From positions 87,526 through 151,525 of the forward strand of contig CAUQTI010000007.1 of NCBI GenBank assembly GCA_963521065.1: 64,000 nucleotides of DNA, read 5' to 3'. Positions 1-6,968 of the stretch are shown here, in pieces. Under the pieces are notes generated by a model that did not search any database, was not told the DNA's origin, and saw only the letters and a list, made by a program, of their open reading frames with translations. Position 1 is the stretch's first letter. Every line of letters begins with the position of its first letter. Origin of the DNA: IOR16 sp963521065 (GTDB lineage Bacteria > Bacillota > Clostridia > Peptostreptococcales > Anaerovoracaceae). The position numbers and the translations under genes are program-made.

Positions 1-2
1 GA

Positions 3-983
3 CTGCGTGTCGTTGACAGAACCATTTTAATATTAGATATTTTTGCAGACAGAGCGACCTCAAGAGAAGGAAAGCTTCAAGTGGAGCTCGCACAGCTGCA
101 ATATCGCATTCCTCGTTTGACGGGGTTTGGCAAATCTTTGTCTCGCCTTGGCGGAGGAATTGGGACAAGAGGTCCGGGAGAAAAGAAGCTGGAAACAGAC
201 CGCCGTCATATTAACAAACGGATGGATGATATTAAACGTGAGCTTCAGGAAGTAAAAGATACAAGAAATACGCAGCGCGCGAAGCGAAGCAAATCGGAAA
301 TTCCGGTGGTAGCTTTAGTGGGATATACAAATTCGGGAAAGTCCGCTTTGATGAATCATTTGCTTTCGCAAAATGAGAAAGAGGAGAAATCCGTTTTTGA
401 AGAAAATATGCTTTTTGCAACGCTGGACACCTCACAGCGAAGCATACAGCTGGATTCCAATCAAAGATTCATTTTGATTGACACCGTGGGATTTGTGAGC
501 AAGCTGCCGCATACCCTGGTGAATGCCTTTAAAGCAACTTTGGAGGAAGTCAATTATGCAGATCTTCTGCTGCACATTGTGGACAGCAGCTACGAAGAAA
601 GTGACTTTCATATTGATGTAACAAATCGTGTTTTAAAAGAAATCGGTGCAGGAGAGAAAGAAAAACTGCTGGTTTATAATAAGATTGACTTGGTCGAAGA
701 ACGTGCTCAGCTGCCACTTGTAGGTGAGCAAGCTGCCTATATTTCTGCAAAAACAGGAGAAGGGATTGAACAGCTGGTGCAGCAAATCAAGGAACGTATT
801 TTTTCTGATCAGCGCCTTGTGAAGCTGTTGATTCCTTATGAAAGAGGAGACGTGTCTTCTTATTTGTGCCAAAAGACGAAACCAAAAGAAATGGAATATC
901 GGGAAGATGGAACTTATTTTGAAGCAGAATTGTCTTTAGAGGATCAAAATCGTCTTCGTGAGTATTTCATAGAGATAGAATAG
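3..983 (+). CDS. hflX: GTPase HflX, 5'-truncated by the window edge
   Basis: HflX is a ribosome-associated GTPase that splits or rescues stalled 70S ribosomes under stress. The reading frame is open from base 3, before any start codon, and the first residues (LRVVDRT, then LILDIFADRA and EGKLQVELAQLQY) are the conserved HflX N-terminal domain, so the real start lies upstream of the window. The G domain follows with P-loop GYTNSGKSALMN, switch DTVGF and NKID, and a short C-terminal domain ends at 983. The GTG at 81 is an internal Val codon, not the start. The next gene begins 8 nt downstream, so the two are probably cotranscribed. Family assignment is firm; only the 5' end is missing. Confidence 0.96.
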   Translation: MRVVDRTILILDIFADRATSREGKLQVELAQLQYRIPRLTGFGKSLSRLGGGIGTRGPGEKKLETDRRHINKRMDDIKRELQEVKDTRNTQRAKRSKSEIPVVALVGYTNSGKSALMNHLLSQNEKEEKSVFEENMLFATLDTSQRSIQLDSNQRFILIDTVGFVSKLPHTLVNAFKATLEEVNYADLLLHIVDSSYEESDFHIDVTNRVLKEIGAGEKEKLLVYNKIDLVEERAQLPLVGEQAAYISAKTGEGIEQLVQQIKERIFSDQRLVKLLIPYERGDVSSYLCQKTKPKEMEYREDGTYFEAELSLEDQNRLREYFIEIE

Positions 984-991
984 GAGTTCTT

Positions 992-1624
992 ATGGTTCGC
1001 TATAAAACAGTCATGAAAGAAGCTGAAGCAGAACAAGTAGTCGAAAAATCTAGGTTTATTTGTCATGTCAAACCAGTAAATTCCAGAGAAGAGGCGGAAG
1101 CTTTTTTTGTGCAAATTAGGGCAGAGAATCGAGCTGCAGCCCATAATGTTCCTGCATTTGTGATTGGGGAGAAAGCAGAGCTGCAATGGGCAAGCGACGA
1201 CGGAGAGCCGCAGGGAACTTCAGGAGCGCCTATTGTTCAGATGCTTGTAAAAGAAGGGATTCACAATGTGGCGGTGATTGTGACTCGTTATTTTGGAGGG
1301 ATAAAGCTGGGAACCGGAGGTTTGGTGCGTGCATATACAAGCAGTGTAAAACTCGGCTTGGAGGCCGCAATCTATTGTGAGGTAAGAGAGCAGGCAATAT
1401 TGCGCGTTAAAGTAGCCTATACTTATTATGACAAGCTGCAGAATTTGGCTGTCTCAGAAGGATTTTTTCTGGAAGACGCAGAATACACCGATGTGGTCAC
1501 GGTTAGTCTGGCAATGGAACCGTCGCGTCTTGAAGAGATAAAAATGAATTTGTCGGATTTAACTGGCGGAACCGGTGAAGTATTGTCTGAAACGTTGAAA
1601 CTCGTTAAAGTACGCGCGGAATAA
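992..1624 (+). CDS. YigZ/IMPACT family protein (UPF0029)
   Basis: This 210-residue protein has the two-domain YigZ/IMPACT layout. The N-terminal half carries the family signature around SRFICHV, AAHNVPAF, SDDGEPQGTSGAP and VTRYFGGIKLGTGGLVRAY, and the C-terminal half is the small ferredoxin-like domain. Bacterial members are thought to bind nucleic acid or ribosomes by analogy with eukaryotic IMPACT, but their biochemical role is not settled. The ATG follows a GGAG-like site (taggagttcttATG) 8 nt after hflX, so the two genes form a small operon. Length is normal for the family. I see no obvious terminator before the tRNA promoter at 1701. Confidence 0.93.
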   Translation: MVRYKTVMKEAEAEQVVEKSRFICHVKPVNSREEAEAFFVQIRAENRAAAHNVPAFVIGEKAELQWASDDGEPQGTSGAPIVQMLVKEGIHNVAVIVTRYFGGIKLGTGGLVRAYTSSVKLGLEAAIYCEVREQAILRVKVAYTYYDKLQNLAVSEGFFLEDAEYTDVVTVSLAMEPSRLEEIKMNLSDLTGGTGEVLSETLKLVKVRAE

Positions 1625-1700
1625 AACACCAGTTATAGTGTTGAAAACAGAAGGAAAGACTAAATATACGTAAAAAATACTAAAAAATAGAAATTATGCG

Positions 1701-1729
1701 TTGACAAGCCTGGAAGCTTATGCTAAGAT
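1701..1729 (+). promoter_or_regulatory. Promoter of the tRNA array (sigma-A type)
   Basis: TTGACA at 1701-1706, a 17-nt spacer and TAAGAT at 1724-1729. Transcription would start about 20 nt before tRNA-Asn at 1759, which suits a stable-RNA promoter. Confidence 0.85.
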
Positions 1730-1758
1730 AAATATCGGCTCACAAAGAAGCAATACTT

Positions 1759-1833
<75 letters not shown>

Positions 1834-1884
1834 ATTTGAAAAAGCTGGTTTGAAAAAAAGCTTTTGAAAAATAAAAAAAAGTAC

Positions 1885-1913
1885 TTGACTTCGATAAACA
1901 AGCTGTGTATAAT
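1885..1913 (+). promoter_or_regulatory. Second promoter inside the tRNA array
   Basis: TTGACT at 1885-1890, a 17-nt spacer and a perfect TATAAT at 1908-1913, 39 nt upstream of tRNA-Val. It would drive the remaining 15 tRNAs independently of the promoter at 1701. Confidence 0.85.
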
Positions 1914-1952
1914 AAGTAAATGTGTCAGATAGTTAAAAATGAGAATTGCCGG

Positions 1953-2028
1953 GGGCGCTTAGCTCAGCTGGGAGAGCATCTGCCTTACAAGCAGAGGGTC
2001 ATAGGTTCGAGCCCTATAGCGCCCACCA
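1953..2028 (+). tRNA. tRNA-Val (TAC)
   Basis: Acceptor GGGCGCT pairs with AGCGCCC; anticodon loop ctTACaa; encoded CCA end. Confidence 0.96.
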
Positions 2029-2032
2029 TGTT

Positions 2033-2109
2033 GGCCTGGTAGTTCAGTTGGTTAGAATGCCAGCCTGTCACGCTGGAGGTCGTCGGTTCGAGCCCGATCC
2101 AGGTCGCCA
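2033..2109 (+). tRNA. tRNA-Asp (GTC)
   Basis: Acceptor GGCCTGG pairs with CCAGGTC (one G-T); anticodon loop ctGTCac; encoded CCA end. It starts 4 nt after tRNA-Val. Confidence 0.96.
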
Positions 2110-2126
2110 TTTTTAACTTCACGCAT

Positions 2127-2201
2127 GCTGGCGTGGCTCAACGGTAGAGCAGCTGATTTGTAATCAGCAGGTTGGGAGTTCGATTCTCTTCGCCAGCTCC
2201 A
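2127..2201 (+). tRNA. tRNA-Thr (TGT)
   Basis: Acceptor GCTGGCG pairs with CGCCAGC; anticodon loop ttTGTaa; encoded CCA end. Confidence 0.96.
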
Positions 2202-2216
2202 TAATTTCATACACTT

Positions 2217-2301
2217 GGAGGGATTCCCGAGGGGCCAAAGGGGGCGGACTGTAAATCCGTTAGCTGAGCTTTCGATGGTTCGAATCCATCTCCCTCCACC
2301 A
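2217..2301 (+). tRNA. tRNA-Tyr (GTA)
   Basis: A class II tRNA with a long variable arm. Acceptor GGAGGGA pairs with TCCCTCC; anticodon loop ctGTAaa; encoded CCA end. Confidence 0.96.
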
Positions 2302-2306
2302 ATTTT

Positions 2307-2381
2307 GCGGAAGTGGCTCAGGGGTAGAGCATCGCCTTGCCAAGGCGAGGGTCGCGAGTTCGAATCTCGTCTTCCGCTCCA
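2307..2381 (+). tRNA. tRNA-Gly (GCC)
   Basis: Acceptor GCGGAAG pairs with CTTCCGC; stem TCGCC/GGCGA encloses loop ttGCCaa; encoded CCA end. Confidence 0.96.
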
Positions 2382-2386
2382 ATTCT

Positions 2387-2460
2387 GCGGATGTAGTTCA
2401 ATGGTAGAACTTCAGCCTTCCAAGCTGATAGTGTGAGTTCGATTCTCATCATCCGCTCCA
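2387..2460 (+). tRNA. tRNA-Gly (TCC)
   Basis: Acceptor GCGGATG pairs with CATCCGC; anticodon loop ctTCCaa; encoded CCA end. This is the second Gly isoacceptor in a row. Confidence 0.96.
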
Positions 2461-2504
2461 ATTTCATACAAAATACGTAATATACGCGTAAGAGTTTCTT
2501 ACGT

Positions 2505-2581
2505 GGGCTCATAGCTCAGCTGGATAGAGCAACGGCCTTCTAAGCCGTGTGTCTGGGGTTCGAATCCCTATGGGCTCACCA
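2505..2581 (+). tRNA. tRNA-Arg (TCT)
   Basis: Acceptor GGGCTCA pairs with TGGGCTC through two G-T wobbles; anticodon loop ctTCTaa; encoded CCA end. Confidence 0.95.
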
Positions 2582-2597
2582 ATTTTTTTCTCGAGAA

Positions 2598-2673
2598 TGG
2601 GGTATAGCCAAGCCGGTAAGGCAACGGACTTTGACTCCGTCATTCGTAGGTTCGAGTCCTGCTACCCCAGCCA
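2598..2673 (+). tRNA. tRNA-Gln (TTG)
   Basis: Acceptor TGGGGTA pairs with TACCCCA; anticodon loop ctTTGac; encoded CCA end. The T1-A72 pair is usual for bacterial tRNA-Gln. Confidence 0.96.
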
Positions 2674-2676
2674 TAT

Positions 2677-2752
2677 GACCCATTAGCTCAGTTGGCAGAG
2701 CACTTGACTTTTAATCAAGGTGTCCCGCGTTCGAGTCGCGGATGGGTCACCA
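2677..2752 (+). tRNA. tRNA-Lys (TTT)
   Basis: Acceptor GACCCAT pairs with ATGGGTC; anticodon loop ctTTTaa; encoded CCA end. Confidence 0.96.
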
Positions 2753-2783
2753 ATTTAAAAAAAGAGGACGCAGAACTCAAATT

Positions 2784-2875
<92 letters not shown>

Positions 2876-2901
2876 AAACTTGTTTGATTTTAATGAATGA
2901 T

Positions 2902-2993
2902 GGAGAAGTACTCAAGTAGGCTCAAGAGGACGGTTTGCTAAACCGTTAGACCGGGTAACTGGTGCATGGGTTCGAATCCCATCTTCTCCGCCA
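2902..2993 (+). tRNA. tRNA-Ser (GCT)
   Basis: A class II tRNA with a long variable arm. Acceptor GGAGAAG pairs with CTTCTCC; anticodon loop ttGCTaa; encoded CCA end. Confidence 0.96.
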
Positions 2994-3013
2994 CATTTTA
3001 TGTGTAGGATTAT

Positions 3014-3089
3014 AGGGGCATAGCTCAGTTGGTAGAGCAGTGGTCTCCAAAACCACGTGCCGTGGGTTCAAGTCCTACTGCCCCTGCCA
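3014..3089 (+). tRNA. tRNA-Trp (CCA)
   Basis: Acceptor AGGGGCA pairs with TGCCCCT; stem GTGGT/ACCAC encloses loop ctCCAaa; encoded CCA end. Confidence 0.96.
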
Positions 3090-3106
3090 AATTTCATATA
3101 ATATAT

Positions 3107-3183
3107 CGGGGTGTAGCGCAGCTTGGTAGCGCAACTGGTTTGGGACCAGTGGGCCGCGGGTTCAAATCCTGCCACCCCGACCA
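3107..3183 (+). tRNA. tRNA-Pro (TGG)
   Basis: Acceptor CGGGGTG pairs with CACCCCG; anticodon loop ttTGGga; encoded CCA end. Confidence 0.96.
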
Positions 3184-3195
3184 TAAAAAAAATAA

Positions 3196-3272
3196 GGGCC
3201 ATTAGCTCAGTTGGTCAGAGCATCCGGCTCATAACCGGCAGGTCCGGGGTTCAAGTCCCTGATGGCCCACCA
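3196..3272 (+). tRNA. tRNA-Met (CAT), elongator type or tRNA-Ile2
   Basis: Acceptor GGGCCAT pairs with ATGGCCC; anticodon loop ctCATaa; encoded CCA end. The paired first base rules out initiator tRNA. A CAT anticodon can also belong to lysidine-modified tRNA-Ile, and I cannot separate the two by eye. Confidence 0.92.
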
Positions 3273-3291
3273 TTTCATTGTTAAAACGTAT

Positions 3292-3367
3292 GCCCAGATA
3301 GCTCAGTAGGTAGAGCAGGGGACTGAAAATCCCCGTGTCCTTGGTTCGATTCCGAGTCTGGGCACCA
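3292..3367 (+). tRNA. tRNA-Phe (GAA)
   Basis: Acceptor GCCCAGA pairs with TCTGGGC; anticodon loop ctGAAaa; encoded CCA end. It is the last of the 16 tRNAs. Confidence 0.96.
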
Positions 3368-3382
3368 TTAATCTTTTAAAAG

Positions 3383-3423
3383 TAGTCACTTGCCGACATT
3401 GCGTCCGAGGGGCTATTTTTTTT
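3383..3423 (+). terminator. Intrinsic terminator of the tRNA array
   Basis: A roughly 9-bp stem with one mismatch (TAGTC-A-CTTG with CGAG-G-GGCTA) is followed by eight T residues from 3416. The T-run ends about 20 nt before the tdk start and leaves no room for a separate tdk promoter, so tdk may depend on readthrough. Confidence 0.65.
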
Positions 3424-3444
3424 CATAAGAAAGAGAGAGTGAAG

Positions 3445-4026
3445 ATGGCGCAGCTTTATTATCGTTACAGTACGATGAATGCAGGGAAATCCATAGAATT
3501 GATTAAGGTAGCATATAATTACGAAGAACGGGGGAAGCACGTTCTTGTATTGACTTCTGGCGTTGATGATCGTTTTGAAGTCGGTACAGTTGCTTCACGC
3601 ATCGGAATTACGAGAGATGCTGTGATTGTAAATGATGATACAAATATTTTAAAGCTGTTCATGGAAGCCGATGGACAATATAAGATTGATTGTGTCTTAG
3701 TCGATGAGTGCCAGTTTTTGAAAAAACATCATGTACAGGAATTGGTTGAAATTGTGGATAGTTTTGATACGCCGGTTTTGGCCTATGGGCTTAAAAATGA
3801 CTTTAAAAATGAGCTTTTTGAAGGCTCGTACTATATGCTTGTTTATGCGGATAAAATAGAGGAAATAAAGACCATCTGCTGGTGCGGGAGAAAAGCAACC
3901 ATGGTAGCGCGTGTGGTCGATGGAAAATTTGTAAAGACAGGCGATCAGATTGTAATCGGGGGCAATGATATGTACGTCTCTTTGTGCAGGAAACACTATA
4001 ATGATGGACGACTCAGAGAAGACTGA
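3445..4026 (+). CDS. tdk: Thymidine kinase (type II)
   Basis: This enzyme phosphorylates thymidine to dTMP in the pyrimidine salvage pathway. The 193-residue protein opens MAQLYYRYSTMNAGKS, with the P-loop in the first 20 residues. It also has the Walker B-like DECQFL, a C-terminal zinc site made of CWCG and CRKH, and the thymidine-binding loop before GGNDMYVS. The motif pattern (CxC zinc half-site, GGN-YVS-CRKHY end) resembles, from memory, the Escherichia coli form more than the Bacillus form. I chose ATG 3445 over the GTG at 3439 because family members begin at MAQLY and the GAGAG site fits it. The gene sits just behind the tRNA terminator and ahead of its own strong terminator. Confidence 0.95.
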   Translation: MAQLYYRYSTMNAGKSIELIKVAYNYEERGKHVLVLTSGVDDRFEVGTVASRIGITRDAVIVNDDTNILKLFMEADGQYKIDCVLVDECQFLKKHHVQELVEIVDSFDTPVLAYGLKNDFKNELFEGSYYMLVYADKIEEIKTICWCGRKATMVARVVDGKFVKTGDQIVIGGNDMYVSLCRKHYNDGRLRED

Positions 4027-4028
4027 GA

Positions 4029-4071
4029 ACAAAATGCTGTTTACCATTTGGTAGAGAGCATTTTGTTTTTT
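4029..4071 (+). terminator. Terminator after tdk, probably bidirectional
   Basis: A perfect 10-bp stem ACAAAATGCT/AGCATTTTGT (4029-4038 with 4057-4066) is followed by a T-run. A-rich bases on the other side suggest it may also serve the convergent radical SAM gene. Confidence 0.88.
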
Positions 4072-4153
4072 CACAGTGCAGCCACTTCGGCTTCGATAGT
4101 TCGATAGTATGTAAGAGAGCTTTTTAAGGAAGGGGCTAATCGGGAAAAAATGG

Positions 4154-5071
4154 TTAATCATTTTTATTTTCCTCTTTAAAGTATTTTCCCTGAAACGAGT
4201 TTCGGCGTTTAAATTCTTTTTGGACACCATTTAATACGGCATGTTTATTTGAGCTCCAAGTAGGGGCGATTAGTTCTTTCAAAGGCGCGTCCCCCGTGAT
4301 TCGATGGATTGTGATTTCTTGAGGCAGCCGTTCTAAGCTATCTGTGATGAATTGGATATATTCTTCTTGTTCAAAGATGTTAAGTCTGTCGGGATAGAAG
4401 TCGGTAAGCCGAGTGTTTTTTATAACATGAAGAAGGTGCAGCTTTAGCCCGAAAGGACGCATTTGCGCGATGTAATTCACAGAGGCGCTCATATCTTCTT
4501 TCGTTTCTCCGGGAAGGCCCAGGATTAGATGCACAATAGCCTTAATCTTTCGTTTTTTCAGTTCTCGCATTGCAGCTTCAAAGTCCTTGAGTGAGTAGCC
4601 GCAGTTCAGTTCGTCTCTGGTGGAATCGTGAATGGTTTGGAGTCCAAGCTCAACCCAGAGATAGGTCTTTTGATTCAATTCCTCCAACAGATCCAAAACC
4701 TCTTCCGGAAGGCAATCCGGTCTGGTTGCAATGGAAAGACCGATGATATTTGGATAGGAAAGCGCCTCTTCATAAAGCGTACGCAGCTCGTTTACGGGCG
4801 CATATGTATTTGTATGGCTTTGAAAATATGCGATATATTTTCCTGTGGGCCATTTTGAGGATAGAAGCTGAATTTGCTCCGGAATGGTGCTGGCATAATG
4901 CCCAGAGCCATCCTCTGCGCAGAAAAAACAACCGCCAAAGCCTTTTGAACCATCGCGGTTTGGGCAGGTGAAGCCGGCATCCAAGCTTAATTTTATGATA
5001 CGACAGCCAAATTGTTTTTTTAAATGCACAGCAATGGTATTAAAATGATTGCTTCCAAATATATTTTCCAA
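4154..5071 (-). CDS. Radical SAM protein of the YhcC/YtqA (TIGR01212) family
   Basis: This is an iron-sulfur enzyme that uses S-adenosylmethionine. The cluster motif near the N-terminus reads CPNRDG followed by GGCFFC, the CxxxxxxxCxxC spacing typical of this subfamily rather than the classic CxxxCxxC. Further blocks include YFQSHTNTYAP, IGLSIATRPDC, ELGLQTIHDSTRDELNCGY and HLILGLPGE. The reaction is unknown; members often sit beside rRNA or tRNA modification genes. A GAGGTG site (5083-5078) is spaced 6 nt from a TTG at 5071, which I take as the start. The GTG at 5080 lies inside that site and is less likely. The gene diverges from queH across 259 nt. Confidence 0.88.
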   Translation of the reverse strand: MENIFGSNHFNTIAVHLKKQFGCRIIKLSLDAGFTCPNRDGSKGFGGCFFCAEDGSGHYASTIPEQIQLLSSKWPTGKYIAYFQSHTNTYAPVNELRTLYEEALSYPNIIGLSIATRPDCLPEEVLDLLEELNQKTYLWVELGLQTIHDSTRDELNCGYSLKDFEAAMRELKKRKIKAIVHLILGLPGETKEDMSASVNYIAQMRPFGLKLHLLHVIKNTRLTDFYPDRLNIFEQEEYIQFITDSLERLPQEITIHRITGDAPLKELIAPTWSSNKHAVLNGVQKEFKRRNSFQGKYFKEENKND

Positions 5072-5113
5072 ATAACACACCTCGATTGAATAGATAGTTT
5101 TTCACTACAAAAT

Positions 5114-5142
5114 TTGCGTGAAGTAGGACTTCATGGTATAAT
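5114..5142 (+). promoter_or_regulatory. queH promoter with an operator-like palindrome in the spacer
   Basis: TTGCGT at 5114-5119, a 17-nt spacer and a perfect TATAAT at 5137-5142. The spacer region carries a perfect palindrome, TGAAGT-AGG-ACTTCA, at 5119-5133. Its place between the -35 and -10 boxes is classic for a repressor operator. I do not know which regulator would bind. Confidence 0.7.
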
Positions 5143-5149
5143 AAATACA

Positions 5150-5330
5150 CTTTTATGTAACAAAATTAAAGAATTTTGTGCCGGATGTATTTATTGCATC
5201 ATCGTAAAGCAAACCGTAAATGGTTTGTACAGATTATATAGCAGTGTATCGTAACAATGCTATATAAATAGTGTATCTCAATCCTTTGAGATTTGGAAGT
5301 GTGTCAGCGAAAAAAGAAGAGAGAATCCAT
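5150..5330 (+). ncRNA. Structured 5' leader of queH (possible cis-regulatory RNA)
   Basis: About 180 nt between the promoter and the queH ATG contain no plausible ORF but hold a series of perfect hairpins: CAAAATT/AATTTTG at 5161-5178, CAAACC/GGTTTG at 5210-5227, TATATAGCA/TGCTATATA at 5235-5266 and ATCTCAA/TTGAGAT at 5275-5292, plus a small GATG/CATC stem at 5184-5200. The last hairpin sits about 40 nt before the start codon. I could not match it to the preQ1 riboswitch or any other class I know. Confidence 0.4.
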
Positions 5331-5894
5331 ATGGAAAAAGAAAAATTATTACTGCACAGCTGCTGCGGGCCTTGCAGCACTGCGGTAATTGAACAGTTAA
5401 TGGACGAATACGAGGTGACTATTTTTTTCTATAACCCCAATATAACCGATAGAGAGGAATATGAGAAACGAAAACAGACACAGCTGTTTTTTTTGCAACA
5501 GTATAACGAACAAAAACCGGGCCGCGAACAAGTACATTTTATAGAGGGAGATTACGAACCAAATCTTTTTTATCAAACCGTAGAGGGATTTGAAAGTGAG
5601 CCGGAGGGAGGGGAGCGTTGCACCCACTGCTTCCGCCTTCGTTTAGAAAAAAGTGCGCAGATAGCAAGGATGCAGAGCTTTCATTTGTTTACTACAACGT
5701 TGTCGGTAAGCCCTCACAAAAACTATAGATTGATTTGTCAGCTGGCAGAGGAGCTGGAAAAAAAATACGGAGTCCTATTCCTGGCCAAGGATTTCAAGAA
5801 AAAAGCAGGATTTCAGAGATCTGTTGCACTTTCGAAAGAATATGCTCTTTACCGTCAAAATTACTGTGGCTGTGAATTTTCCAAATGGGAATAG
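5331..5894 (+). CDS. queH: Epoxyqueuosine reductase QueH
   Basis: QueH reduces epoxyqueuosine to queuosine in tRNA, the last step of queuosine synthesis, and replaces the cobalamin enzyme QueG in many anaerobes. The 187-residue protein begins MEKEKLLLHSCCGPCS, with the vicinal Cys pair and CxxC that bind the iron-sulfur and accessory metal sites. It continues with YNPNI, GERCTHCFRLRL, TLSVSPHKN and the terminal NYCGCEFS, all QueH (DUF208) signatures. The in-frame region before ATG 5331 is leader RNA, not protein. The GAAGAGAGA site lies 6-10 nt before the ATG. It stands first in a long co-directional run; tRNA-Tyr, Asp and Asn, which carry queuosine, lie upstream in the window. Confidence 0.95.
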   Translation: MEKEKLLLHSCCGPCSTAVIEQLMDEYEVTIFFYNPNITDREEYEKRKQTQLFFLQQYNEQKPGREQVHFIEGDYEPNLFYQTVEGFESEPEGGERCTHCFRLRLEKSAQIARMQSFHLFTTTLSVSPHKNYRLICQLAEELEKKYGVLFLAKDFKKKAGFQRSVALSKEYALYRQNYCGCEFSKWE

Positions 5895-5936
5895 GATAGC
5901 TGCATCATAAGAAGTGAGAGAAAAAAGGAGTAAAAT

Positions 5937-6950
5937 ATGAGTGGAAAATTAATGATACCAAAGCAGTATGAACCAATCATCGGATTGATGGACAGCCAGA
6001 TTGCAATCAAGAAAATAAAAGATTTTTTTCAGCAGGAATTAGCATGCGGTTTAAATTTGCAGCGTGTGACAGCACCGCTTTTCGTCGTTCCGGAAAGCGG
6101 ATTGAATGACAATTTAAATGGCGTGGAGCGTACGGTTTCTTTTACTTTAAAGGATATGCAGGAAAAGAATGTAGAGATTGTGCAGTCCCTGGCGAAATGG
6201 AAGCGCATGGCATTGGGAAAATACGGGGTAGAGCCGGGCGGCGGAATCTATACAGACATGAATGCAATTCGCAGAGATGAAGAGTTCGATAATCTTCATT
6301 CCGTATATGTAGACCAGTGGGACTGGGAAAAATCTATTCGAAAGGAAGACCGCACCGAAGAGTATTTAAAGGAAACAGTGACGTCGATTTACAATGCACT
6401 AAAAAACCTTAATGACTATGTAAATCGCGAATACTCCATGATTCGCACAGCGCTCCCGAATGAGATCTTTTTTATCACAACGCAGGAGCTGGAAGATAGG
6501 TATCCGGATAAGACACCGAAGGAACGTGAAAATGCGATTGCGGAAGAGAAAAGAGCTGTTTTCATTATGAAAATCGGCGGGGCATTGAAGTCAGGTGAAA
6601 AACATGATGGAAGAGCACCGGATTACGACGACTGGGAATTAAACGGGGATATTATTCTTTGGAATGATATTTTAGGCATTGCCTTTGAGATTTCTTCGAT
6701 GGGTATTCGTGTAGATGAAGCAGCGATGGAAAAACAATTGGAATTAGCAAATGCTTTGGACCGGAAGACGTTAGAATTTCACAAAGCGATTTTAGAGAAG
6801 CAATTACCTTACAGCATCGGCGGTGGAATCGGACAATCACGTCTTTGCATGTATTTTCTGAGAAGAGCTCATATCGGAGAGGTGCAGGTATCCGTATGGC
6901 CAAAGGAAATGGTTGAGGAGTGTAAAGACAATAATATTTTCCTGCTGTAG
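5937..6950 (+). CDS. asnA: Aspartate-ammonia ligase (AsnA)
   Basis: AsnA makes asparagine from aspartate, ammonia and ATP. It belongs to the class II aminoacyl-tRNA synthetase-like fold and is not related to glutamine-dependent AsnB. The 337 residues match the usual length of about 330-340. Recognisable blocks are the N-terminal IPKQYEP, RVTAPLF, the active-site stretch VQSLAKWKRMALGKYG, DMNAIRRDEE, HSVYVDQWDWEK and the C-terminal GGGIGQSRLCM. A clear AAAAGGAG site precedes the ATG. It lies 42 nt after queH and 18 nt before priA, so operon membership is likely. Confidence 0.97.
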   Translation: MSGKLMIPKQYEPIIGLMDSQIAIKKIKDFFQQELACGLNLQRVTAPLFVVPESGLNDNLNGVERTVSFTLKDMQEKNVEIVQSLAKWKRMALGKYGVEPGGGIYTDMNAIRRDEEFDNLHSVYVDQWDWEKSIRKEDRTEEYLKETVTSIYNALKNLNDYVNREYSMIRTALPNEIFFITTQELEDRYPDKTPKERENAIAEEKRAVFIMKIGGALKSGEKHDGRAPDYDDWELNGDIILWNDILGIAFEISSMGIRVDEAAMEKQLELANALDRKTLEFHKAILEKQLPYSIGGGIGQSRLCMYFLRRAHIGEVQVSVWPKEMVEECKDNNIFLL

Positions 6951-6968
6951 GAGAGGAAAAAAGCTTTC

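Noticed and set aside
5150..5330. preQ1 riboswitch upstream of queH
   Set aside because: The short C-rich/A-rich pseudoknot pattern of preQ1-I and the larger forms of classes II and III could not be found; only plain hairpins are visible.
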